64,000 nucleotides of DNA, taken from NCBI GenBank assembly GCA_002325375.1, contig DCRZ01000010.1, positions 1-64,000 of the forward strand. The letters are read 5' to 3'. Below the pieces are notes generated by a model that searched no databases, was not told where the DNA came from, and worked only from the letters and a program-made list of their open reading frames with translations. How positions within the stretch are numbered: the stretch's first letter is position 1; each line of letters opens with the position of its first letter. The position numbers and the translations under genes were made by a program. The stretch is from Rhodospirillaceae bacterium UBA1479 (GTDB lineage Bacteria > Pseudomonadota > Alphaproteobacteria > Rhodospirillales > Casp-alpha2). Below, piece by piece: positions 47,565 to 55,244 of the stretch.

Positions 47565-48947
47565 TCACGGCAGCGCCACCCGGCCGTCGAGGGCGGCCAG
47601 CAGCGGTTTGATCTTGGTCATGCTTTCCTCGAATTCATCCGCCGGGTCGCTGTCGGCGACGATGCCGCCGCCGGCCTGGGCGGCGACCACGCCGTCCGCA
47701 TAGGTCATGGTACGGATGGCGATGGCGGAATCCATGGCCCCGTCGAAGCCGAGCCAGGCCACCGCCCCGCAGTAGGGCCCGCGCGGGACGGGTTCCAGTT
47801 CGTGAATGATTTCCATGGCGCGGATCTTGGGGGCCCCGGTGATCGAGCCGCCGGGGAAGGTGGCGCGCAGCAGGTCCACCGCGTCCAGCCCTTCGGCGAT
47901 GTCGGCCTGAACCTCGGACACCAGATGATGAACCCGGGCGAAGGTTTCCAATTCAAACAGCTTGGACACCCGCACGGAGCCGATCCTGGCGACCCTGGAC
48001 AGGTCGTTGCGCAACAGATCGACGATCATCAGATTTTCCGCCCGGTCCTTTTCCGAGGCGATCAAGGCGGCGGCCAGGGCGCGGTCCTCGTCCGTGGTCA
48101 CGCCGCGCGGCCGGGTCCCCTTGATCGGCCGGGTTTCGATGACCCCGCCCGGCCCCAGCGACAGGAACCGTTCCGGCGAGGCGGAAATCACCGCCCGGCC
48201 CTTGCCGCAGTTGAGGAACGCCGCGAACGGGGCGGAGGAAATGCGCCGGAGCCGCCGGTAGACGTCATAGGGCCGGGTTTCCGCCGGCAGATCGGTGAGG
48301 AAGCGCTGCGCGATATTGGCCTGGAAGATGTCGCCCAAATGAATGTAGTCGATGGCGCGGGCGATGCGGGCCTCAACCTCGGCCCGGGTCTGGTCGGCGC
48401 GCCAGGTCAGGTCCAGGCCCGGCGGCTCGGCCACCGGCTGCACATCCCGGATGCGGGCCGCCATGGCCCGGGCCCGGGCTTCGCGGCCGGGCCGACGCGG
48501 GCCGCCCGTGCGGCGGCTGACGTCGCTGGCCAGGACCCAGGCCTTGCGCAGCTTCATGTCGAACACGGCGACCGTGTCGTAGAAACCCATGACCATGTCG
48601 GGGAAATTCAGGCCGCCCGGTTTGCGTTCCGGCAGGCGTTCCAGCGCGCTGCCCAACTCGTAGCCCAGCACGCCGACGGCCCCGGTCTGAAACGGCGGCA
48701 GGCCGGGCACGGATTCCGTGCGCACCCGGGCCAGTTCCCGGGCCAACTGGCCGAACGGGTCGTCCTCGGCTCCGGCCTCCAACACGTGATAGGGGTCGCC
48801 CGCCAGGAAGGCATAACGCCCGCGCCCGCCGACCGCGTCAGCGCTGTCGAGCAGGGCCGCGACGGGATCATCGGCGAAGGCCTCGAAGGCGTCCACGGGA
48901 TCCACGAAGGGGATCGGCTGCACGTGGAGGGGTTGGGCGATATGCAT
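47565..48947 (-). CDS. pabB: Aminodeoxychorismate synthase component I
   Basis: 460 residues of the chorismate-using TrpE/PabB family. N-terminal GGRGRYAFLAGDPY, then ISASPERFLSL, the catalytic IKGTRPRGVTTDEDRALA (Lys as in PabB PIKGT), EKDRAENLMIVDLLRNDL and FPGGSITGAPKIRAMEII. With PabA and PabC it makes p-aminobenzoate. PabA is not in the window. Same strand as pabC. Confidence 0.93.
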   Translation of the reverse strand: MHIAQPLHVQPIPFVDPVDAFEAFADDPVAALLDSADAVGGRGRYAFLAGDPYHVLEAGAEDDPFGQLARELARVRTESVPGLPPFQTGAVGVLGYELGSALERLPERKPGGLNFPDMVMGFYDTVAVFDMKLRKAWVLASDVSRRTGGPRRPGREARARAMAARIRDVQPVAEPPGLDLTWRADQTRAEVEARIARAIDYIHLGDIFQANIAQRFLTDLPAETRPYDVYRRLRRISSAPFAAFLNCGKGRAVISASPERFLSLGPGGVIETRPIKGTRPRGVTTDEDRALAAALIASEKDRAENLMIVDLLRNDLSRVARIGSVRVSKLFELETFARVHHLVSEVQADIAEGLDAVDLLRATFPGGSITGAPKIRAMEIIHELEPVPRGPYCGAVAWLGFDGAMDSAIAIRTMTYADGVVAAQAGGGIVADSDPADEFEESMTKIKPLLAALDGRVALP

Positions 48948-49014
48948 GACGGTATCGGCGCCGCGGCGCGGCGCATTCCCTGTTGCGTTCCGGCCCAGGG
49001 CGGGCCGGGCGGGA

Positions 49015-50001
49015 TCAGAAGGCGTCGCCCAGCACGCGGTCCGGCGGCTTGTGCCCGTCGACGAAGGTCTTGATGTTGATCAGCACCTTTTCGCCCATGT
49101 CGACGCGGCCTTCGACCGTGGCGCTGCCCAGGTGGGGCAACAGGACCGTGTTGTCGAGGGCAAGCAATTTGGGGTTCACGGCGGGTTCGTGTTCGAACAC
49201 GTCAAGACCCGCGCCGGCGATGTCGCCGGCTTCGAGCATACGGGTCAGGGCGTTTTCGTCGATCACCTCACCGCGCGCCGTGTTGACGATGATGCAGTGG
49301 GGCTGCAGCAGCTGCAGGCGCCGCGCCGACAGAAGATGGTACGTGGCCGGCGTATGCGGGCAGTTGACGGAGACCAGGTCGACCCGGGCCAGCATCTGAT
49401 CCAGGCTTTCCCAATAGGTTGCTTCCAGTTCGTTCTCCACGGACTCGTGCACCCGTTTGCGATTGTGATAGTGGACCGCCATGTTGAAGCCGCGGGCCCG
49501 GCGCGCAACGGCGCGGCCGATGCGGCCCATGCCGATGATGCCGAGACGTTTGCCGTTGATGCGGTGGCCGAGCATCCAGGTCGGGGACCAGCCCGGCCAG
49601 CCGCCCGTGCGCATCACGCGCTCGCCCTCGGCGATGCGCCGCGACACGGCGAGGAACAGCGCCATGGTCATGTCGGCCGTGTCCTCGGTCAACACGTCGG
49701 GGGTGTTGGTCACGGTGATGCCGCGCTGACGCGCGGTGGCCAGGTCGATATGGTCGACCCCCGTGCCGTAATTGGCGATCAGGCGCAGGCGATCACCGGT
49801 CTGGGCCAGGATGGCCGCGTCGATGCGGTCGGTGACCGTCGGCACCAAAACGTCCGCATTGGCGACGGCGGCGATCAGTTGCGCCTTGGTCATCGCCTTG
49901 TCGTCCAGGTTCAACTGCACGTCGAACAATTCCATCATGCGGGTTTCGATGGCGTCGGGCAGTTTGCGCGTGACGACGACGCGGGGCTTTTTATTGGACA
50001 T
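49015..50001 (-). CDS. D-isomer 2-hydroxyacid dehydrogenase (glyoxylate/hydroxypyruvate reductase-like)
   Basis: 328 residues. NAD(P)-binding motif LGIIGMGRIGRAVARRARG, substrate Arg in IVNTARGEVIDE, Glu in LDVFEHEPAV and His in LLPHLGSAT make a complete catalytic set. VKANYGTGVDHID-like LIANYGTGVDHIDLATA is usual for GyaR-type reductases. I start at 50001 (MSNKKPRVVV, GGAG ten bases upstream); an open frame to 50031 adds ten residues. The NRKRVHE after the second strand suggests NADP preference. Substrate not proven. Confidence 0.92.
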   Translation of the reverse strand: MSNKKPRVVVTRKLPDAIETRMMELFDVQLNLDDKAMTKAQLIAAVANADVLVPTVTDRIDAAILAQTGDRLRLIANYGTGVDHIDLATARQRGITVTNTPDVLTEDTADMTMALFLAVSRRIAEGERVMRTGGWPGWSPTWMLGHRINGKRLGIIGMGRIGRAVARRARGFNMAVHYHNRKRVHESVENELEATYWESLDQMLARVDLVSVNCPHTPATYHLLSARRLQLLQPHCIIVNTARGEVIDENALTRMLEAGDIAGAGLDVFEHEPAVNPKLLALDNTVLLPHLGSATVEGRVDMGEKVLINIKTFVDGHKPPDRVLGDAF

Positions 50002-50214
50002 GGTCGGTCGGTCTCCGTTCATCGGGGCCATAGCAACTTATCATAGCCCTTGTCTATAGCATCATGAAACGCCCGGGACCGTGACCCGCCCCCGCCGGGC
50101 AAGGGCCTTGACGGCCCGCGCCGTGATGGCGATAAGTCCCTCAAGACCGACGCCAAGGACCGGCTTGGGCGCAGATGCTGATTCCCCCCAGCGCCCCAGG
50201 ACCCGAGGACCCGC

Positions 50215-50796
50215 ATGAACCGGCTATTCGCCCGCCGCAGCCAAACCGCACGCCCCATCACCATCTGGTCCCGGGCTGTGGCGCTGGCCGTCATCATGCT
50301 GGCCGCCGCCCTGCTGCCTCAGGCCGCCCGGGCGCAGGGGCCGGGGCAGGCTTCCGGAACCACAACCAACACCCCTTCTGGGCAACCGCTGCCGCGTTTC
50401 GTCAGTTTACGCGCCGGTGAGGTTAACATGCGGTCCGGCCCCGGCGTGCAATACCCCGTCGACTGGGTCTACCGCCGCCGCCACCTGCCCATCGAGGTGA
50501 TCGCCGAGTTCCAGACCTGGCGCAAGGTGCGCGACCATCAGGGCACCCAGGGCTGGGTTCATCAGACCATGCTGGACGGCGAACGCACGGCCATCGTTTT
50601 GGGCCGCACGCGCACCCTGCGCGCCGAGGCCAGCAGCGACGCGCGGGCGCTTGCCCGGCTGGAGCCCGATGTCATCGTGCGCATCGCCGTCTGTCCCAAG
50701 GACGGCGGCTGGTGCCGGGTCCGCGCCGCCGGGTTCGAAGGCTGGATCCGCCGGGTCGAGCTCTGGGGCGTGCGCAAGGACGAGGCCGTCGAATAA
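50215..50796 (+). CDS. Exported SH3-like domain protein
   Basis: 193 residues with a signal peptide (WSRAVALAVIMLAAALLPQAARAQ). Two SH3-like stretches follow: RFVSLRAGEVNMRSGPGVQYPVDWVYRRRHLPIEVIAE with W-RKVRDHQGTQGWVHQTML, and TLRAEASSDARALARLEPDVIVRI with W-RVRAAGFEGWIRRVELWGV. This is the bacterial SH3/DUF1058 pattern, thought to bind peptidoglycan or proteins in the periplasm. It is divergent from the 2-hydroxyacid dehydrogenase, a neighbour pair seen in other alphaproteobacteria. Confidence 0.85.
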   Translation: MNRLFARRSQTARPITIWSRAVALAVIMLAAALLPQAARAQGPGQASGTTTNTPSGQPLPRFVSLRAGEVNMRSGPGVQYPVDWVYRRRHLPIEVIAEFQTWRKVRDHQGTQGWVHQTMLDGERTAIVLGRTRTLRAEASSDARALARLEPDVIVRIAVCPKDGGWCRVRAAGFEGWIRRVELWGVRKDEAVE

Positions 50797-50878
50797 GGCC
50801 CGCCCCGCGGCGTTATCCCGGAACCTGCCGCGGCCGCCTGACGGCCGCGCAAAAAGGTGAGGGGCCAGGCAATTCATC

Positions 50879-50950
50879 TTCTTCTCACCGTCTCACTGCC
50901 TCAGTGGTTTTCTTTTTAACCACAGAGACACAGAGGCAGTGAGAAGGAAG
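50879..50950. repeat. Palindromic intergenic repeat (family A), copy 3
   Basis: The most complete copy. The left arm CTTCTCACCGTCTCACTGCC then TCAGTGGTTTT is inverted to the right arm AACCACAGAGACACAGAGGC then AGTGAGAAGG. A central TTTTCTTTTTAA separates them. It lies between the convergent SH3-like and DUF3501 genes and could act as a two-way transcription stop because a T run follows each arm. The sequence GAGACACAGAGG is shared with the 46.7 kb copy. Confidence 0.85.
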
Positions 50951-50984
50951 GGTGAGAAGTTTCCGGCGGAAATGACGGGATGAT

Positions 50985-51575
50985 TTAGTCGAAGTCCCCG
51001 GCCAGGGCGTCCTTCACGGCGCCGGGCAGGATCGCGATATGGCCGTATTTTTCATGGGCGATCTGCAACTGCACCTGGGTGCCGGCATCCTTGAATTTGG
51101 CGGCCTGGGCGTCGGTGAAGGGAAAGTGCAGGAACTGCACGCTTGATGCCTTGCCGTCGGCGGTGGTGCGGTCGATGTCCGCTTCCGGCACGCCTTTCAC
51201 GGTTTCACCCGCGAATTCGAAGGTCACCGTCTCTTCGATGCCGCCCAGGCCGTTCAGGAACTGCGCGCGGCGCACGGGATCGTCGATTTCGAACATCAAG
51301 GTGGCGACCAGTTCCCGGCCCTTGGGGATCAGGGGGTTGTAGGCGGCCAATTCGTCGGGCACCTGATCGGCCCCGCCTTTTTCGATGAACAGCATTTCGT
51401 GCACCTGATGGAACATGGTGTCGAAGCTTTCGAAATAGAACGTGGCGTCGGGGCCGACGGCGACGCGGCGGTTGCGCTTGATTTCGGTCATGCGCTTGCG
51501 ACGTTCGGCGCGTTCACGGCCGTAAACGTCCATCGGCAGGATATCGGCGGCGGTGATCTCGTGCTTGTTGGGCAT
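50985..51575 (-). CDS. DUF3501 family protein
   Basis: 196 residues, no signal or membrane segment. N-terminal ITAADILPMDVYGRERAERRKRMTEIKRNRRVAVGP, then the central FYFESFDTMFHQVHEMLFIEKGG and C-terminal VQFLHFPFTDAQAAKF and LQIAHEKYGHIAIL. The family has no assigned reaction. It starts 4 bases after the stop of the HdrD-like gene, so they are one transcript. Across bacteria DUF3501 usually travels with this Fe-S protein and rubrerythrin. Confidence 0.88.
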   Translation of the reverse strand: MPNKHEITAADILPMDVYGRERAERRKRMTEIKRNRRVAVGPDATFYFESFDTMFHQVHEMLFIEKGGADQVPDELAAYNPLIPKGRELVATLMFEIDDPVRRAQFLNGLGGIEETVTFEFAGETVKGVPEADIDRTTADGKASSVQFLHFPFTDAQAAKFKDAGTQVQLQIAHEKYGHIAILPGAVKDALAGDFD

Positions 51576-51579
51576 GGAA

Positions 51580-52920
51580 TTAATCTTTCAGGCCGTAGGC
51601 GATGGCCATCAGTTCGATGGGGTGTTGGGCATGGTTGATGCCGCTGACGTCTGCGTCGAGGCGCTCCATACCCTGGATGATATGGTCGCGGGCCAGCGGG
51701 CATTCGGAGACCACGAAGGGCGTTTCGTTCTTGGCCGCCTGACGGGCGGCGGGCTTGCCGACCTTAAGGCCGACCTCGAAGAATTCCTTGGTGATGCCCC
51801 AGGATCCGCCGTGGCCGGAACACCGCTCGATCACCTTGACGTCCGTGTCGGGCACGAGGCGCAGCATCTCCGCCCCCTTCTGGCCCATGTTCTGAGCCCG
51901 GGCGTGGCAGGCGATATGCGCCGTGACGCCGCCGGCCAAGGGCGTCATGCCGTCGGCCAGGCCTTCCTTTTTGGCGATGGCGACGACGTATTCGGTGATG
52001 TCCGAGGTATGGGCCGCGAGCTTTTTCACGTTGTCGTCGTCGGGCAGGATCAGCGGCCATTCGAATTTCATCATCAGGGCGCAGGACGGCACCAGGCCGA
52101 TGATCTCGTAGCCCTTGTCGATCCATTGGCAGAGTTCGGCCGAAACCTCGCGCGCGGCCTCGGCAACGGCGGCGATGTCGCCCTGTTCCAACTGCGGCAT
52201 GCCGCAGCAGCGGGGGTAGACGACTTCGGTTTCGACCCCGTTCTTGGCCAACACGGCCTGAGCCGAGGTGCCGATGCCGGGATTATTGAAGTTGGCGAAA
52301 CAGGTGGCGTAGAGCACCGCCTTGCGGCCATGGGCCGGGGCCGCCGGATCGACGGCGGGCGGGGACTTGGCCAGGTCCTGGAAGGTCTTGGCATGGAATT
52401 CGGGCAGCTTGGCGTCGCGGTGGATGCCGGCCAGGCTTTCCATGGCCGGGCGGGTCAGGCCGTTGTCGCACTTGCAGGCCCAGTTGACGGCGGGTGCGAC
52501 GGCGGACGCCAGCTTGCCGTTGCGGTCCGTCTTGGTCATTTCCCGGGCGGCGAAGGGAACCTTGCCCTTCTTCTGGTCGATGGCGCGGGCGCGCAGCATC
52601 AGATGCGGGAAATCCAGATTGAATTCATGGGGCGGCACGTAAGGACATTTGGTCAGGAAGCACATGTCGCAGAGCGTGCAGGCGTCGATCACGGGCTTGA
52701 AATCGGCACTGTTGACCGTATCGAGCTCGCCCGATTCCGACTCGTCGATCAGGTCGAACAAACGGGGGAAGCTGTCGCACAGATTGAAGCAGCGCCGGCA
52801 TCCATGACAGATATCGAACACCCGGCGCAGTTCGGCGTCGAGCTTTTCCTCATCGTAGAAATCGGGGTCCTGCCAGGGAATCACGTGGCGGATCGGGGCT
52901 TCCAGGCTGCCTTCGCTCAT
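51580..52920 (-). CDS. HdrD/GlpC-like Fe-S cluster protein with CCG domains
   Basis: 446 residues. Residues ~36-105 hold two 4Fe-4S ferredoxin sets, CHGCRRCFNLC and CTLCDMCFLTKCP. Two CCG-type cysteine domains follow: ATCFANFNN...YPRCCGMPQ, and HIACHARAQN...ERCSGHGGSWG, where the second has CSG in place of CCG. This layout is that of heterodisulfide reductase subunit D and the GlpC electron-transfer subunit. No flavin or membrane partner lies near. The ATG at 52920 follows AAGGA by 7 bases. It likely passes electrons to or from rubrerythrin; inference from co-location. Confidence 0.88.
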   Translation of the reverse strand: MSEGSLEAPIRHVIPWQDPDFYDEEKLDAELRRVFDICHGCRRCFNLCDSFPRLFDLIDESESGELDTVNSADFKPVIDACTLCDMCFLTKCPYVPPHEFNLDFPHLMLRARAIDQKKGKVPFAAREMTKTDRNGKLASAVAPAVNWACKCDNGLTRPAMESLAGIHRDAKLPEFHAKTFQDLAKSPPAVDPAAPAHGRKAVLYATCFANFNNPGIGTSAQAVLAKNGVETEVVYPRCCGMPQLEQGDIAAVAEAAREVSAELCQWIDKGYEIIGLVPSCALMMKFEWPLILPDDDNVKKLAAHTSDITEYVVAIAKKEGLADGMTPLAGGVTAHIACHARAQNMGQKGAEMLRLVPDTDVKVIERCSGHGGSWGITKEFFEVGLKVGKPAARQAAKNETPFVVSECPLARDHIIQGMERLDADVSGINHAQHPIELMAIAYGLKD

Positions 52921-53137
52921 GTCATGTCCTTTTCATGCGGCCCGGGGAAACCCGGGCGGCGGATCGACAGGGACGCGCTTCCTCCCCCGAAAGCGGTCTG
53001 ACCGGATATAAAGCTATCGAAGCACCGCGAACGCCCCGCACGCTGGCCGCGCGGCGCATTGCGGTTTTCATCCGGCCGGCGCGGACGGTATGACCGCCCG
53101 CGCCGCAACCGGATCATGCGGATTTAATCCTGGCGGA

Positions 53138-53554
53138 TTAGTCCAGGCTGTCGAGCGCTTTCTGGAAGCGTCCGGCGTGGGACTTTTCAGCCTTGGCGAG
53201 GGTTTCGAACCAATCGGCGATTTCGTCGAAGCCTTCGTCGCGGGCCGTCTTGGCCATCCCGGGGTACATGTCGGTGTATTCGTGGGTTTCACCGGCGATG
53301 GCGGCCTTCAGGTTCGAGCCGGTCGGGCCGATCGGCTCGCCCGTGGCCGGGTCACCGGTTTCTTCGAGGAATTCCAGGTGGCCGTGGGCATGGCCGGTTT
53401 CGCCTTCGGCCGTCGACCGGAACACGGCGGCAACGTCGTTGTAGCCCTCGACGTCGGCCTTCTGGGCGAAATAGAGATAGCGGCGGTTGGCCTGGGATTC
53501 CCCGGCGAACGCGGCTTTCAGGTTTTCTTCGGTCTGGCTGCCTTTGAGGCTCAT
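53138..53554 (-). CDS. Rubrerythrin
   Basis: 138 residues. The di-iron four-helix domain has AGESQANRRYLYFAQKAD, FRSTAEGETGHAHGHLEFL and AIAGETHEYTDMYPGMAKTA, ending HAGRFQKALDSLD, giving the ExxH/E metal ligands. The usual C-terminal rubredoxin-like Cys4 domain is missing, so this is the short form. Rubrerythrins reduce hydrogen peroxide. The ATG has GGGAG 8 bases before it. Its promoter carries an Irr-box-like site. Confidence 0.9.
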   Translation of the reverse strand: MSLKGSQTEENLKAAFAGESQANRRYLYFAQKADVEGYNDVAAVFRSTAEGETGHAHGHLEFLEETGDPATGEPIGPTGSNLKAAIAGETHEYTDMYPGMAKTARDEGFDEIADWFETLAKAEKSHAGRFQKALDSLD

Positions 53555-53602
53555 TGCATGACTCCCTAGGTATGTTTGGTGGACAAGATTTTAGACACAA
53601 AG

Positions 53603-53649
53603 GTTATGCGATGACAGTAGGTTGCTGTCAAGTTTAGAATTACTATAAT
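53603..53649 (-). promoter_or_regulatory. Rubrerythrin promoter with Irr-box-like (ICE) site
   Basis: On the minus strand TTGACA (53631-53626) and CATAAC (53608-53603) are 17 bases apart, a good sigma-70 type promoter, about 49 bases before the gene. Immediately upstream of the -35 is TTTAGAATTACTATAAT (53633-53649), whose TTTAGAA half resembles the iron control element half-site (TTTAGAA/TTCTAAA). The other half is weak. The irr gene next door makes Irr control plausible. Confidence 0.55.
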
Positions 53650-53748
53650 CTGATGAAGGCATCCTTCCGCGCGCCCTGAAAAGGGCCGCGCCGCAGAAGA
53701 TCAGCTGTCATAAAGGCCGCGGCTTTGCGCGGCCGTCAGGCGCCCGCG

Positions 53749-54216
53749 TCAGGCGCCTTGGGGGCGTACCCGCACGACGACGTCGACGCGCGACACTTCC
53801 ATGCCGTCCGGCGCGGCCGGCAGGGCCGCGACCTCGACCTGGTCGCCCGGAATGTCGGCCAGTTCGCCCGACTGGTCGAAATAGAAATGATGATGGTCCG
53901 ACATGTTGGTGTCGAAGTAGGTGCGTTGGGAATCGACGACAATCTCGCGCAGCAGGCCGGCGCGGTGGAACTGGTGCAACGTGTTGTAGACGGTCGCCAG
54001 CGACACCCGCACGTTGGCCGACTGGGCGTCCGCGTGCAGCATTTCCGCCGTCAAATGGCGGTCGCCGCCTTCGAACAGCAGCTTGGCGAGCGCCATGCGC
54101 TGGCGCGTCGGACGCAGTCCGGCGCCGCGCAGCCGATCCAGGATCTGGCTGAAGGGCCGGGCGTCCTGCCGGGCGTCATGGGACGGCGTGTCGTGGGGGA
54201 TGTGCATCTTCATCAT
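53749..54216 (-). CDS. irr: Irr-type Fur family transcriptional regulator
   Basis: 155 residues. DNA-binding helix-turn-helix region GLRPTRQRMALAKLLFEGGDRHLTAEMLH, then SLATVYNTLHQFHRAGLLREI, and the HHH motif DHHHFYFDQSGEL that marks the Irr branch (haem and iron sensing). There is no Cys-x2-Cys zinc pair as in Fur. Irr controls iron and haem genes through TTTAGAA sites. I start at ATG 54216 (GAGGTG 8 bases upstream) rather than the GTG at 54228. Confidence 0.9.
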   Translation of the reverse strand: MMKMHIPHDTPSHDARQDARPFSQILDRLRGAGLRPTRQRMALAKLLFEGGDRHLTAEMLHADAQSANVRVSLATVYNTLHQFHRAGLLREIVVDSQRTYFDTNMSDHHHFYFDQSGELADIPGDQVEVAALPAAPDGMEVSRVDVVVRVRPQGA

Positions 54217-54319
54217 TCGGTTGCGCACCTCTGTTGTGCGGCGCTCCGGGCGCCGTTTTCAGAATTAGAATGATTATATAAAGATGTCTAAGGTTTATTC
54301 CAGGCTTAATTGTTAAGCC
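54217..54319 (-). promoter_or_regulatory. irr promoter region with Irr-box-like half sites and inverted repeat
   Basis: On the minus strand TATAAT lies at 54278-54273, about 57 bases before the irr ATG. Just downstream of it the minus strand reads ATTCTAATTCTGA, two half-sites of the TTCTAAA type, so Irr could block its own transcription. Upstream, GGCTTAA-TTG-TTAAGCC (54303-54319) is a perfect inverted repeat. Confidence 0.5.
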
Positions 54320-54347
54320 CGGACCGGCGGCCAAGCCGCCCGGGACC

Positions 54348-55208
54348 TCAATCGTCGACCATATCTTCCGGGTTCGGCAGGCCGATGATGTTGTAGCCGG
54401 AATCGACGTGGTGAACCTCGCCGGTGACCCCGGCCGACAGATCGGACAGCAGGTAGAGCGCCGCTCCCCCGACATCCTCCAGCCGCACCGTGCGCTTCAG
54501 CGGCGCGTGGCGCTGGTTCCATTTGTAGACATGCCGCGCGCCGCCGATGGCGCTGCCGGCAAGCGTGCGCATGGGACCGGCCGAAATCGCGTTGACCCGG
54601 ATGCCCTGGGGACCCAGGTTGGCGGCGAGATAACGCACGCTGGCTTCCAGCGCCGCCTTGGCCACGCCCATGACGTTGTAGTTGGGCATCACGCGGGTCG
54701 AACCCGTGTAGGTCAGGGTGATCAAGGACCCGCCCTCGCCCATCATGTCGGCGGCGGCACGGGCCAGGGCCGTGAAGGAATAACAGCTGACGTCCATGGT
54801 GCGCAGGAAGTTGTCGCGCGACGTGTTCAGGTATTTGCCCTTGAGCTCGTCCTTGTCGGAATAGGCGACGGCATGGACCACGAAGTCGAGCCCGCCCCAT
54901 TCCGCCTTGAGGCGCTGGAACACGCTGTCGATGGAGGCCTGATCCTCGACCTCGCAGGGCAGAACCAGGGTCGATCCGAGGGACGCCGCCAACGGGGTCA
55001 CCCGCTTGGCGATGGCATCGTTCTGATAGGTAAAGGCGATGTCCGCACCGTGCTGGCTCAGCGTCCGGGCGATCCCCCAGGCGATGGAATGATCGTTGGC
55101 GACACCCAGCACCAGGCCACGGCGGCCGGCCATGATGTTGGAGCACAGGACGGGCGCATCGGGTGTGTCCTGCGGGGGCACGCCAGATCCGTCAACGGGG
55201 CCGTTCAT
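54348..55208 (-). CDS. fabI: Enoyl-[acyl-carrier-protein] reductase [NADH], FabI
   Basis: 286 residues. Last step of each fatty-acid elongation round. The family start GRRGLVLGVANDHSIAWGIAR is preceded by a ~26-residue extension (PVDGSGVPPQDTPDAPVL). The catalytic Tyr-x6-Lys is in MPNYNVMGVAKAALE, with SCYSFTALARAA and VNAISAGPMRTLAGSAI. The start at 55208 has AGGAGA 7 bases before it, so the extension is real. Downstream of fabB and in the same operon. Confidence 0.94.
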   Translation of the reverse strand: MNGPVDGSGVPPQDTPDAPVLCSNIMAGRRGLVLGVANDHSIAWGIARTLSQHGADIAFTYQNDAIAKRVTPLAASLGSTLVLPCEVEDQASIDSVFQRLKAEWGGLDFVVHAVAYSDKDELKGKYLNTSRDNFLRTMDVSCYSFTALARAAADMMGEGGSLITLTYTGSTRVMPNYNVMGVAKAALEASVRYLAANLGPQGIRVNAISAGPMRTLAGSAIGGARHVYKWNQRHAPLKRTVRLEDVGGAALYLLSDLSAGVTGEVHHVDSGYNIIGLPNPEDMVDD

Positions 55209-55244
55209 GGGTCTTCTCCTGCGGGGCCGGCGATGGCCCGTCGA

